A stretch of DNA of 52,127 nucleotides, from positions 12,687 to 64,813 of the forward strand of contig VXNZ01000029.1 in assembly GCA_009840355.1 (NCBI GenBank). Reading direction: 5' to 3'. Below the pieces are notes generated by a model that searched no databases, was not told where the DNA came from, and saw nothing but the letters and a program-made list of their open reading frames with translations. The DNA is from Chloroflexota bacterium (GTDB lineage Bacteria > Chloroflexota > Dehalococcoidia > Lucifugimonadales > JADFKI01). Position numbers and translations under genes: made by a program. Below are positions 25,259 through 33,295 of the stretch, in pieces. Within the stretch, counting starts at the first letter, position 1, and each line of letters opens with the position of its first letter.

Positions 25259-27820
25259 CTACTTTAGTGCTGCGACTAAGCCTGCTTGCCGGCTGATGCG
25301 CGCGTCGTGGTCTAGCGCGAAGCGCTTGATGCCGTTGTAGATGGATTCGGTGTCGAGGTGCGCCTCGGCGATTACGTCGGCTTCCGTGCCGCCGGTTAGC
25401 CACTGGTTGTCCCAGTCGGACACCAGCGAGTACTCGTCCGTCAGAGGTCCTGCGTTCTGCACGGGCCACATGCGACGCGTGCCGGTGGTTACGACCGCCA
25501 TGTCGTAGATTGCCTCAGGCGGGAACACGGAATCGCGGTACTCTTGGGGCTGGCGCGCGAATAGTTCCTCGCTAATCGCGGCGATAACCTTGACATTGAC
25601 GCCGTCGGCTTCGAGGCGCGGCAGCGCGTTCACCAAGTTGACCGTTGACGACGAACCTTGCACTACCACATAGCCCTGCTTGGGCTTGTCCGGGTCGAAG
25701 TCGCGGATGACATAGAAGCCCTTTGCCGCTGCGGTAAGATCGGTGTCCGCGAATGTGCTGCGGTCTGCGACGGGGAAGTCCGGGCGCGCCACTTCCAGCA
25801 CGATAACGCCAACCTTCGGATCGCGCGCGGCAATCTCGGCTGCGGCGAAGTATCCCGGCGCGACATCGTTGTAGTCCCAGAAGCTGAGCGTGACTACCTG
25901 TCCGCGCGGGAAGAGCTTCCACACCTGCGGCGCGAAAATGCCGAAGTGCGTGCGCGCGTCCGCGGCGGTTTCAGGTCCGGAGTGTCCGGCGAGAATGTTC
26001 AGCACGCCGACGCGGAACGGGCTGTCCTGATTTTGCTGACTCCACACACGGGCAGGCAGGTACATAAGCGGCGTGAATGCGCCGTAGCTGCCGCTGAGCG
26101 CCCAGACGCCCACATGCTGCTCCGGGTCAAGCGAAGCCGACTGCCCGACGAAGCCGACCGCCGTTGAGACATTGCCCGCTTCCTGAATCGCCGCCTTCAG
26201 CCGCGTGCCGGTCGGGTTGGTAACCGGATCGTAGTGTCCCCAAAGCCCACCGTGCTCGACGTTGATGGACTCGGCAAGGTCTGCCGCCACGATAACGAAC
26301 CTGTTGTCCGTTATGTAGTTCACATACTTGACGATTTCGGATATTGCGCGGCGCGTGCCACGCACATTGCCGGGTTCCTCGAAGAGCTTGATGGAGACAT
26401 CCTTCTCTTCGCCGGTAACCTTGTTGGCGATGCTGACGGTCTGCTCTTCGACGGGCAGGTTGTCCACGGCGAGACGGTCGTCTAGGAACGGGTCAACATT
26501 GCGGTCGATGCGCAGCGGCATGTCGTCGTCCACGCTGTCGCCGATTTCCACGAGTCGGTCGGCGAGCCAGTCCCCCAGCCCGTTTTGCTCCAGCACGGAC
26601 ATTGCGACATCGATGTTGCGCTTGAACTCAAGCAGCCTTTCGCGCATATCGGTCGCCGCGTTGCCGGTGCGGATGCCTTCAAACTCTACACCGAAGCGGC
26701 TCTCGAATGTGGACGCCAGCGCGGTGAAGTAGTCGCCGTTGAACGGGAAGCCGTAGGGATGGCTCGCGTAGCTGACAATCTGGTCGCCGTAGCCGGGCAG
26801 ACTGCCGTTAACCGCGCCGGGCCACCAGCCCTTCACCGTGTTGCCCACGACAATCATCGGTCGGTCGTCAGTGGGATCCCAGTCTTCCATCGCCTTCAGG
26901 ACGCCGAGCACTTGGTCGTAGTCGTTGCCGTTGTCGATGGTAAAGACATTCCAGCCGTAAGCCGCCCACTGGTCTTCGATGCGGTATTCATCGTACTGCG
27001 GCTGAATGACGCCGCCGATAAGCTCGTCATCGATACCGGCGTTGTTGTACGACAGCAGGATGCGCAGGCGCTTGCCGACCTGCTGGGCAACGGCTGCCGT
27101 CTTCATCTCCTGCGAGTGCCCGGAGGTCATGGCGAACTCACCTTCGATAGCCATAATTTTCAGGCTATCCGGTGCCCCCATCATGTCCCAGAATGCCGCC
27201 TTGCCCGCCGCCGTAGCGATGCCGATGCCGGACGGACCGCCGTTGACATCGTTCGTCAGGTCGGTTGTCTCGGAGTGTCCTGCGAGAGAGCGAATGCCGC
27301 GAATCTTTGCCTGCTGCATTTCCGGCGCGTACGTCAGGTCGAAATCTTCGAGCAATGTGGCGAGTGCGCCGGCGCCGCGCCTAAAGCCAAGGCAGTCGAT
27401 GCTGAGCATGCCTTGCACATGGTCAACGGCGTAGCGCGGGTCGCCGGTCTTTGCGTGCTTGCGAGCGAGCGCTTCGCCCATAATCATCCAGAGCGCGTAG
27501 GTTACCGGCGCGTTGTGTCCGCCGGCAAGCATGAACCTGTCCGCGTAAGGGTGCTTAGGGCGGCGGTAGTCGAAGCGCATGCCGCCGTTTTCAGGACCGG
27601 CGAGGTGCGACATCACGGTGTACGGAGTGTAGGCAAGTGGTCCGCCGAAGTGTCCGGTCTGCGAGTAGTTACCTAGCAGCACCAGCGTCATAGCGGTGAG
27701 GAAGCCGACCTCTTCAAATCGGTTCTTGTCGTAATCGGGCAGCGCGACGGCCGTTGCCGTCCTGTTACTGGATAGAGCGACGCGGTCAATCGTCATTACC
27801 GAACCATTTGCGTTTGGCAT
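25259..27820 (-). CDS. Transketolase / pyruvate dehydrogenase E1-like ThDP enzyme
   Basis: 853 residues. The order of a ThDP-binding domain, a pyrimidine domain and a C-terminal transketolase domain matches transketolases and homodimeric E1. The N-terminal part has FMLAGGHNAPVTYALWM (cofactor His region). The ThDP motif, normally GDG...NN, appears as AIEGEFAMTSGHSQEM, then YNNAGIDD about 30 residues on; Glu replaces the metal-binding Asp. The middle domain has a FVGQSASLDPEQHVGVW block, and the C-terminal domain has VVTTGTRRMWPVQNAG. It likely transfers a two-carbon unit, but donor and acceptor are unknown; no lipoyl partner genes are nearby. The ATG at 27820 follows GGGAGAG. It stands alone, ending in a strong terminator. 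Confidence 0.75.
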   Translation of the reverse strand: MPNANGSVMTIDRVALSSNRTATAVALPDYDKNRFEEVGFLTAMTLVLLGNYSQTGHFGGPLAYTPYTVMSHLAGPENGGMRFDYRRPKHPYADRFMLAGGHNAPVTYALWMIMGEALARKHAKTGDPRYAVDHVQGMLSIDCLGFRRGAGALATLLEDFDLTYAPEMQQAKIRGIRSLAGHSETTDLTNDVNGGPSGIGIATAAGKAAFWDMMGAPDSLKIMAIEGEFAMTSGHSQEMKTAAVAQQVGKRLRILLSYNNAGIDDELIGGVIQPQYDEYRIEDQWAAYGWNVFTIDNGNDYDQVLGVLKAMEDWDPTDDRPMIVVGNTVKGWWPGAVNGSLPGYGDQIVSYASHPYGFPFNGDYFTALASTFESRFGVEFEGIRTGNAATDMRERLLEFKRNIDVAMSVLEQNGLGDWLADRLVEIGDSVDDDMPLRIDRNVDPFLDDRLAVDNLPVEEQTVSIANKVTGEEKDVSIKLFEEPGNVRGTRRAISEIVKYVNYITDNRFVIVAADLAESINVEHGGLWGHYDPVTNPTGTRLKAAIQEAGNVSTAVGFVGQSASLDPEQHVGVWALSGSYGAFTPLMYLPARVWSQQNQDSPFRVGVLNILAGHSGPETAADARTHFGIFAPQVWKLFPRGQVVTLSFWDYNDVAPGYFAAAEIAARDPKVGVIVLEVARPDFPVADRSTFADTDLTAAAKGFYVIRDFDPDKPKQGYVVVQGSSSTVNLVNALPRLEADGVNVKVIAAISEELFARQPQEYRDSVFPPEAIYDMAVVTTGTRRMWPVQNAGPLTDEYSLVSDWDNQWLTGGTEADVIAEAHLDTESIYNGIKRFALDHDARISRQAGLVAALK

Positions 27821-28109
27821 TTCTGTGGCTCTCCCTATTCAAGGTTTTGTGTTTGCTATATCGTAGTGTTTCTTTGATGATTCCGATGCGATTTCGGGCT
27901 CGCGCACGGTAGTTGCAGGCTGCGAATTTGCCAATCTCCTTGTATGGTAGATGATTTGCCAGACGCAGACAGCCGCCGAGCAGAACAACACAATCATAAC
28001 AAAACTATGGCTTATGTTTCTACTACGGCGACCGTACTGAAATCTATGAAATTGCGGAATCGTGTCGGCGCCGGCGCATTCAGAGCGCGCAGACGGCGAT
28101 TAGATAGCG

Positions 28110-28526
28110 CTACGCAGGCTCGAACATCGGCAGTGAAACTTCGCCTTCGCCTTGGTCTTGCCAGACAAGTTTGACGCGCATGCCGCAGTGGATGTCTTCC
28201 ACCGGATTGTCCACGCCTACGATGTTCGTCATAATGCGAAAGCCTTCGTCGAGATCGACATAGGCTACCGCGTAGGGGCCCAAGTCTGCGAACGCGGGAT
28301 GGCGGCTCTGCATCACCACGCTGAAGGTATAGACTTCGCCTTCGCCCTTTGATGTGCGCCAAGTGATGTCGTCCGGGTCGCAGTGAAGGGAGTATTTGCG
28401 CGGGTAGAATATGACTTCGCCGGTGCTGTTGCAGACTTGATAGATGAGTTCGTGGCGCTTTGTTGCCTCCCAGAAGGGTTCGGTATCCGGCTCCGGAAAT
28501 CTGGGTAGTGGTCTCTGTCCTGCCAT
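28110..28526 (-). CDS. DUF35 OB-fold protein (ChsH2/thiolase partner)
   Basis: 138 residues. The opening PEPDTEPFWEATKRHELIYQ is the DUF35 N-terminal helix. The rubredoxin-like zinc knuckle that usually follows is degraded: only C32 and C49 remain of the four expected cysteines. The rest is an acyl-CoA-associated OB fold with GEGEVYTFSVVMQ and VAYVDLDEGFRIMTNIVG. DUF35 proteins form complexes with thiolase-fold partners and position the CoA substrate, for example with Ltp2 aldolase in steroid side-chain degradation. It lies 45 bases downstream of the thiolase-fold gene on the same strand, so the two probably form one complex. Confidence 0.85.
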   Translation of the reverse strand: MAGQRPLPRFPEPDTEPFWEATKRHELIYQVCNSTGEVIFYPRKYSLHCDPDDITWRTSKGEGEVYTFSVVMQSRHPAFADLGPYAVAYVDLDEGFRIMTNIVGVDNPVEDIHCGMRVKLVWQDQGEGEVSLPMFEPA

Positions 28527-28571
28527 TGTTCAGTCTCCTAGGTATCAGGGTTCAGGTGTCAGGGATTCGCG

Positions 28572-29765
28572 CTAGTCGGCAGCGAGTATCGTAACGCCTG
28601 TCGCGTGGCGAGAGCCAAGGGAGCCGCCGTTGCCAACCGCGACCGCGAGTTTGGCGTCCGGCACTTGCGAAGTTGATTCGCCGCGCAACTGCCGCGCCGC
28701 CTCGAATAGCAGGAATATGCCTCGCTCGCCGGGATGGTTCGATGACAAGCCGCCGCCGTCCGTATTCATGGCGGGCTTGCGCGGGTCGTCGAAGCCGAGA
28801 TGCCGCTGGCTCAGGTAGTCTCCGCCTTCGCCTTTTTTGCAGAAGCCCAAGTCTTCGATCATGCACATCACCGTGATGCTGAATGAGTCGTATGCCATCA
28901 GCACATCGATCTCGCCCGGCGTAACGCCGGCGTCCGCGAAGGCGATGGGACCGGACTGCGCGCCTGCGCTGACGGTGATGTCGCCGCCGTTCTCACGATA
29001 CTTGGTCGCCTCGCCCGTGCCGATAATCCACGCGGGCTTTTTTCGGCAGTTCGCGGCGACCTCCGGGGATGCGATGATGACCGCGCCGCCGCCGTCCGAA
29101 ATCATGCAGCATTCGAGCAGATGGAGGGGATGCGCTATAACGCGCGAGTCCAACACATCTTGGACGGTAATCTCGTTCACGCCCACGAACTCGAGGTCGG
29201 TCATCGCCTTGACCGCTTCGGGATTGCGCATCGCGTGCTTTCGCGTTACGATCGAGATTTCGGCGAACTGCTCGTCAGTCGTGCCGTACTGGAACTTGTG
29301 GCGGTTCTTGACCATGCCATAGTTGGCGATGAGAGTCTGTCCCCAGGAATCTTCCATATTGCCTGCGGGAGTCGCCGGTCCAACGCTTGTGCCGCCTGCG
29401 GTGCCGATGTTGCGTCTGTCCGAGTGCGCCGTCGAGCCATAAGTGAGCAGGGCGACTTCGCATTTGCTGGCTGCGATCATCTTGGCGGCGTGGTTGGCGT
29501 GGAACTCGTATGATGTACCGCCGACTGCCGTGTTGTCGATGACCCTTGGCTTTAGTCCTAGGTACTCGGAGATGCCGAGACCGCCGATGCCCTGGTGCGA
29601 GCCGGTGTCATATACCGCGTCGATGTCATTGGCGGACAGCCCGGCGTCTTCGAGTGCCTTGATTGCCGATACCGCCTTGATTTGCAGTGCGCTGGTGCCG
29701 GGCCCCACCACCCTTAGCGGGTACTCATGGATGCCGACTATCGCGGCTTCTCTGCGCTGAGGCAT
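28572..29765 (-). CDS. Thiolase-fold protein lacking catalytic cysteines (SCP2/Ltp2-like)
   Basis: 397 residues with the thiolase fold of the SCP-x/archaeal type: AIVGIHEYPLRV start, KALEDAGLSANDIDAVYDT, a central SDGGGAVIIASPE, and GGLSSNHPGERG (the conserved NHP region). The first catalytic Cys is absent: the usual nucleophile block reads VGGTSYEFHANHAA (about 81-94). The C-terminal Cys-containing loop reads VGNGGSLGSRHATG, also without Cys. This resembles thiolase-like aldolases such as Ltp2, which work with DUF35 proteins and cleave C-C bonds without Cys. So an acyl-CoA aldolase or lyase is more likely than a true thiolase. The ATG at 29765 has GGAGGG five bases upstream. Confidence 0.82.
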   Translation of the reverse strand: MPQRREAAIVGIHEYPLRVVGPGTSALQIKAVSAIKALEDAGLSANDIDAVYDTGSHQGIGGLGISEYLGLKPRVIDNTAVGGTSYEFHANHAAKMIAASKCEVALLTYGSTAHSDRRNIGTAGGTSVGPATPAGNMEDSWGQTLIANYGMVKNRHKFQYGTTDEQFAEISIVTRKHAMRNPEAVKAMTDLEFVGVNEITVQDVLDSRVIAHPLHLLECCMISDGGGAVIIASPEVAANCRKKPAWIIGTGEATKYRENGGDITVSAGAQSGPIAFADAGVTPGEIDVLMAYDSFSITVMCMIEDLGFCKKGEGGDYLSQRHLGFDDPRKPAMNTDGGGLSSNHPGERGIFLLFEAARQLRGESTSQVPDAKLAVAVGNGGSLGSRHATGVTILAAD

Positions 29766-29808
29766 AGTTTCCCTCCGTTCAAGTGATGTTCATAGTGTTG
29801 ATGTTCAG

Positions 29809-29838
29809 GATGACAATTGGCTTATGACAATTGTCATC
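29809..29838 (-). promoter_or_regulatory. Operator-like palindrome upstream of the thiolase/OB-fold pair
   Basis: GATGACAATTG (29809-29819) and CAATTGTCATC (29828-29838) form an 11-bp perfect inverted repeat. Within it ATGACAATTGTCAT (29824-29837) is itself a perfect 14-base palindrome, so one full and one half site overlap. It lies 44-73 bases upstream of the start codon, a typical place for a TetR-, MarR- or FadR-type repressor. Confidence 0.55.
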
Positions 29839-30083
29839 AAAGAACTTGAATGATTGGCGTCCGTTCTGTTAGCGTGTGAAACACCCAAGCAGCGAATTCG
29901 GACGGCGAAAAGGTAGCACAAGCAAGCGTTTCAGTCAACGCACAGTGTACGGACGATAGGGTTAGTCAGGCTGTTCGACGGTAGCCTATGTCCTTCCCGG
30001 CTCGACGGGGAAAGGGCAGGGTAAGGGCTACCATCCCGTCCCTGTCAACGTTGATTAGAAAGGCAATGCCAAAGGGGGTGCCG

Positions 30084-30734
30084 ATGAACAGCGTCGCGAA
30101 CGCACTCCTCTGGCTGCACATCTGCGCTGGCACGGTCGCGCTGCTGACTGCCGTCGTAGCACTACTGACCGCGAAGGGCGGTGTGAACCATGTACGCGCG
30201 GGCAGGGTTTATGCCCTCGCGATGACGCTGGTGTTTCTGACCGCAGTGCCGCTAGCGATGCTCGGCGCGGACATATTCTTGCTGCTCATCGCTTTCTTCA
30301 GCTTCTACTTGGTGTTCGCAGGCTGGCGGTTTGCGAAGAATTATAGCGGCAGCGCGCAGCCGGTCGATTGGATTGCGATTGCGGTGATGGCGCTGACGGC
30401 GCTGCTGATGTGGTTCTACGCGGCGTATATTGGAATGCAGGGAAGCAGCCAGTGGGTTACGCTGGCGATATTCGGTGCAATCGCGCTTGCGCTAAGCGTT
30501 GTGGACGCGCGATATTACCGTGCTGCGACTACGCCCAGAGTGCAGCGAATCCAACGGCATCTGACTAACATGCTGGCAGGCACAATCGCCACCGTAACCG
30601 CCGTGCTAGTGGTGAATGTCAGCGTGGAACCTGAGTGGATTCCGTGGATTCTGCCCACTATAGTCATAACGCCGCTTATAGTATGGTGGAACATCCGCGT
30701 TGCACGTCAGTCAGAGCGGAGGCGAAACGCATGA
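30084..30734 (+). CDS. Integral membrane protein, DUF2306-like
   Basis: 216 residues from ATG at 30084 with AAAGGGGG seven bases upstream; an earlier in-frame start (29988) would add 32 polar residues not seen in such proteins. Seven hydrophobic segments are visible. The opening ALLWLHICAGTVALLTAVVA with an early His, then VNHVRAGRVYALAMTLVFL and later RIQRHLTNMLAGTIATVTA, resembles the DUF2306 membrane family, whose function is unknown. The conserved histidines in helices hint at haem or metal binding. The region upstream (29839-30083) holds no other gene. It is followed by a repeat element. Confidence 0.7.
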   Translation: MNSVANALLWLHICAGTVALLTAVVALLTAKGGVNHVRAGRVYALAMTLVFLTAVPLAMLGADIFLLLIAFFSFYLVFAGWRFAKNYSGSAQPVDWIAIAVMALTALLMWFYAAYIGMQGSSQWVTLAIFGAIALALSVVDARYYRAATTPRVQRIQRHLTNMLAGTIATVTAVLVVNVSVEPEWIPWILPTIVITPLIVWWNIRVARQSERRRNA

Positions 30735-30784
30735 CATGGAACCAGCCTTATCGGAAATCCTGAGCTTGCGTTTCAGCACATGAG

Positions 30785-30965
30785 AGACGATTTCACAAAT
30801 CCCTAATGTTGTCATTTTGCGCTGTCTTTGTCATTTCGAGCGAAGCGAGAAATCTAAAGTCGGAAACAGGTTTGCATGCAACGATCCCTGTCTTCGCAGG
30901 GACATGCTTCAGATTCCTTACTGCGTTCGGAAAGACAGAGAAAAATTGCAATTGTGAAATCGTCT
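30785..30965. repeat. MITE-like element with 14-bp terminal inverted repeats (copy A)
   Basis: AGACGATTTCACAA (30785-30798) and TTGTGAAATCGTCT (30952-30965) are perfect inverted ends. Inside, TGTCATTTCGAGCGAAGCG and an inverted partner around 30912-30938, plus a GTCCCTG/CAGGGAC hairpin in the middle, make it strongly foldable. CACATG flanks both ends at two bases from the repeats (30777-30782 and 30968-30973), a possible target duplication. No ORF. Related copies lie at 35411-35459 and 35517-35633. Confidence 0.75.
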
Positions 30966-30994
30966 TACACATGTGAATGTAGTGGCTTACTTAT

Positions 30995-31020
30995 TATAAT
31001 GTACACTCTATATTAAGTGT
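30995..31020 (+). promoter_or_regulatory. Candidate promoter with adjacent inverted repeat
   Basis: A perfect -10 hexamer TATAAT (30995-31000) lies 114 bases upstream of the next gene. ACACT (31003-31007) and AGTGT (31016-31020) form a dyad at the presumed transcription start. No good -35 is seen. Confidence 0.4.
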
Positions 31021-31113
31021 GGTAAGATACCGATTCGCCGGCGAAGTGCGTTGAAGTGAATGCAGAAGCTAAGTCTAATGAGTCTAAAATGAGTCTAACA
31101 GGGAGGAAGTAAT

Positions 31114-31542
31114 ATGCTAAACGTGAAGTATCTGCTCGGATTGTATCAAGCAATCGTGGCTGTGGCAGTCTTTGTGTTCTTCAGCTTCAGCCATGTTTAT
31201 CGGCTAGTCATTCCTGTGGAAATAGGTGCCAATGCGATATGGTGGTGGCTCGACATACTGATACTGCTTGGGCTATTGATGGCGCTTGTCGTATCATTCC
31301 AACGTAAGCGTGTGCTTGATCAGTCCGAAAGCGATGGCGGGCTAACCAGAGAGTATTTCGAGGCAAACCTGCTGTTTTGGGCAACCATCGTAGCGATACT
31401 CTGGTTCATCCGCTCGTGGATTGCGTTCGTCCTGAACTTGGAGAATGATTTCGCGTGGTGGACGGAAATCGACACACTGGTGATATTAGTGCTGTATCCT
31501 TCTGGCAGCTATCTAATGAAACAGGCGAAGAATGAAGATTAA
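31114..31542 (+). CDS. Small integral membrane protein, unknown
   Basis: 142 residues, not recognised. Four hydrophobic helices (about 6-28, 42-62, 88-110, 119-135) with a basic cytoplasmic loop FQRKRVLDQSE and aromatic-rich ends. No signal cleavage site, no catalytic motif. A strong GGGAGG site precedes the ATG at 31114, and codon use looks coding. It ends 25 bases before the phosphodiesterase-like gene and is probably cotranscribed with it. Confidence 0.7.
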   Translation: MLNVKYLLGLYQAIVAVAVFVFFSFSHVYRLVIPVEIGANAIWWWLDILILLGLLMALVVSFQRKRVLDQSESDGGLTREYFEANLLFWATIVAILWFIRSWIAFVLNLENDFAWWTEIDTLVILVLYPSGSYLMKQAKNED

Positions 31543-31567
31543 GTAAGGATTTAAGTAAGGATTATTG

Positions 31568-32125
31568 ATGAGAATCGGGCTCCTAACGGACACACACCTG
31601 CCGAATATGATACGCGACCTAGACGAGCTGGGCCCCGAACCGACCGAGTTCTTCAGCTCGGTTGACCTGATACTGCACGGCGGCGACTTGATATACACGC
31701 GTGTGCTGGACTGGTGCGAACAGTTCGCACCTGTGCTGTGCGCTACCGGTAACAACGACCCTTATGACGACAGTCGTTCAAAAGAAGTGCAGACGCTAGA
31801 AGTGGAGGGCTGGCGCATTGGCATGGTGCATGAATTGGGAGAGCATCGCCCGATGGAGAATCTGCGCGCGAAGTTTCCCACGCCAATGGACATAATGATA
31901 GGCGGGCATACGCATCAGGAAACGCTGTACGAACGCGAGGGCGTGGTGATTATGAACACCGGCAGCCTCACATTCCCGCGCCATAAAGAATTGCGGCTAG
32001 GCGGCGTTGGTTTGCTCGAACTCACACCCGGCAGCCTGCGCGCCGAAGTCATACCGCTAGGCGAAACGACCGGCCGCCCCAATCCCTGCGAAGCGCTTTC
32101 TTTACAAATCAGGCGAGACGGCTGA
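31568..32125 (+). CDS. YfcE/MJ0936-type metallophosphoesterase
   Basis: 185 residues from ATG at 31568, seven bases after AAGGA; a TTG one codon earlier is unlikely. The small calcineurin-like fold shows the metal motifs LLTDTHLP (D-x-H), LILHGGDLIY (GD), ATGNNDPYD (GNxD, with Asn-Asp in place of His-Asp as in YfcE), GMVHELGEH, and IGGHTHQE (GHTH). Family members hydrolyse phosphodiesters with Mn or Ni; the physiological substrate is not known. It follows a membrane protein gene and ends before a hairpin shared with tpx. Confidence 0.87.
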   Translation: MRIGLLTDTHLPNMIRDLDELGPEPTEFFSSVDLILHGGDLIYTRVLDWCEQFAPVLCATGNNDPYDDSRSKEVQTLEVEGWRIGMVHELGEHRPMENLRAKFPTPMDIMIGGHTHQETLYEREGVVIMNTGSLTFPRHKELRLGGVGLLELTPGSLRAEVIPLGETTGRPNPCEALSLQIRRDG

Positions 32126-32171
32126 GCCCGGCAGAATATGGCAATGGACCGGGTAATTGAACATGGTAAAG

Positions 32172-32203
32172 GAAAGCGGCATCGCCTGGGCGGTGCCGCT
32201 TTC
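32172..32203. terminator. Bidirectional hairpin terminator between the phosphoesterase and tpx
   Basis: GAAAGCGGCA (32172-32181) pairs with TGCCGCTTTC (32194-32203), and the inner bases extend the stem to about 13 bp. The ends supply short U-rich runs on both strands. It serves convergent genes ending at 32125 and 32293. Confidence 0.65.
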
Positions 32204-32292
32204 ATATGTTCGTGTCGTAAAGCGCTACTGCGGTTCAGCGCGCTTATGTCGCGTTTGACCTTGAGGAACTCATACGCCCAAGCGTTGCATCG

Positions 32293-32811
32293 TTATGCGG
32301 CCGCTGCGTTGGCTGCGGCAAGAGCAGCGTCAAAGTCTGGCAGTTGCGCTATCTGTGGCACGTATTCCACATGGCGAACCACGTTGTTCTTGTCCAGCAC
32401 GAAGACCGCGCGGGCGAGCAGGCCGTTTTCCTTCACATGGACGCCGTAGCTATCGCCGAACTCGCGCGACTTGAAGTCGGACGCGGTTTCCACGTTGTCC
32501 ACCTCGTTCGCGCCGCACCAGCGAGCCTGCGCGAAGGGCAGGTCCATACTGATAGTCAGCACCACGATATCATCGGACATTGACTTGGCGAAATCGCTGA
32601 ACTGCTTGGTCTCGTCGCTGCATACGCCGGTATCCAACGACGGCACGGAGGCGATAATCTTCACCTTGCCTGCGTAATCGTCCAGTGTCAGCTGCCGCAA
32701 GCCGCCGCCCGACACCGTGAAGTTCGGCGCGGTCTGCCCAACGGTAATCTCTGGTCCCAGCAGCGTGAGCTGATTCTCGCCCGCCGCGAATACTCTGGTT
32801 CGCTCTTCCAT
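32293..32811 (-). CDS. tpx: Thiol peroxidase (atypical 2-Cys peroxiredoxin)
   Basis: 172 residues, the usual Tpx length. It reduces hydrogen and lipid peroxides using thioredoxin. The peroxidatic motif SVPSLDTGVCSDETKQF carries the catalytic Cys in the Tpx-specific PSLDTxVC context, and the resolving Cys follows in the helix FAQARWCGA about 34 residues later. The Tpx start LLGPEITVGQTAPNF is present. ATG at 32811 follows a GGAG-type site. It is a single-gene unit. The Ala-rich C-terminal tail (ALAAANAAAA) is slightly longer than usual. Confidence 0.95.
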   Translation of the reverse strand: MEERTRVFAAGENQLTLLGPEITVGQTAPNFTVSGGGLRQLTLDDYAGKVKIIASVPSLDTGVCSDETKQFSDFAKSMSDDIVVLTISMDLPFAQARWCGANEVDNVETASDFKSREFGDSYGVHVKENGLLARAVFVLDKNNVVRHVEYVPQIAQLPDFDAALAAANAAAA

Positions 32812-32931
32812 TTGATCTTCTCCTCTTCGCTATGACTTCATTTAGTTGCCAATGGATTCACTGCGCGGCATTAGCGCCGCGAGTAAAGTCTAATTCATAG
32901 GCGGGCAACTGGCAACTTATGAGGGCTATAA

Positions 32932-32960
32932 CAAGGCGCTTACATGCTATAATCGCCTTG
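32932..32960 (+). promoter_or_regulatory. Candidate promoter inside an inverted repeat
   Basis: CAAGGCG (32932-32938) and CGCCTTG (32954-32960) flank a consensus -10 TATAAT (32948-32953), 46 bases before the next coding start. A repressor binding the dyad would cover the -10. Confidence 0.35.
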
Positions 32961-33005
32961 TGGAGATAGAGACTTCCGCAGCGCAGCGAACGCAAGGAGA
33001 CGGCT

Positions 33006-33295
33006 TTGGATACGGCATCGGTGCAGTTACTCAGCACAGTGGTTATCATAGTGGGCCTGTTGTTTGCAATGTTCGCGCTTATGTGGCAGATGAATTCGCA
33101 GAGCGGCAGGCTGGAAGCGAAGATAGACGCGCAGGGCAAAGACATAGAGGCCCAAGGCAAAGAGCTGCGAGCGGAAATCATGGCGCAGGGTAAAGGGTGT
33201 CGGATGCCGAACTGGAGCAGGCGCGGCTGAACGGCGTCAACAGCGTGCTGACTCAATTCGCGTACACGCATGAGCCTCAGACGGGCGACGACTAG
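33006..33295 (+). pseudogene. Frameshifted small membrane-anchored coiled-coil protein
   Basis: Reading from 33006 gives one membrane helix (STVVIIVGLLFAMFALMWQM) and a heptad-like tail with repeated EAKIDAQGKD/EAQGKELRAE units, then an apparent early stop at 33230. A shift of one base near 33195 continues the same kind of sequence as VSDAELEQARLNGVNSVL, then QFAYTHEPQTGDD and TAG at 33293-33295. The full span is one base short of 97 codons, so a single missing base explains it. The restored stop overlaps the converging RraA-like stop. The start is a TTG behind AAGGAG. Function is unknown; an N-in membrane-anchored coiled coil is all that can be said. Confidence 0.65.

Noticed and set aside
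26585-27676. 363-residue open frame antisense to the ThDP enzyme
   Set aside because: It is a shadow of a strongly supported gene, Val/Arg/Ala-rich without motifs.
28572-29765. Annotation as a true acetyl-CoA acetyltransferase
   Set aside because: Both catalytic cysteines are missing from the expected blocks.
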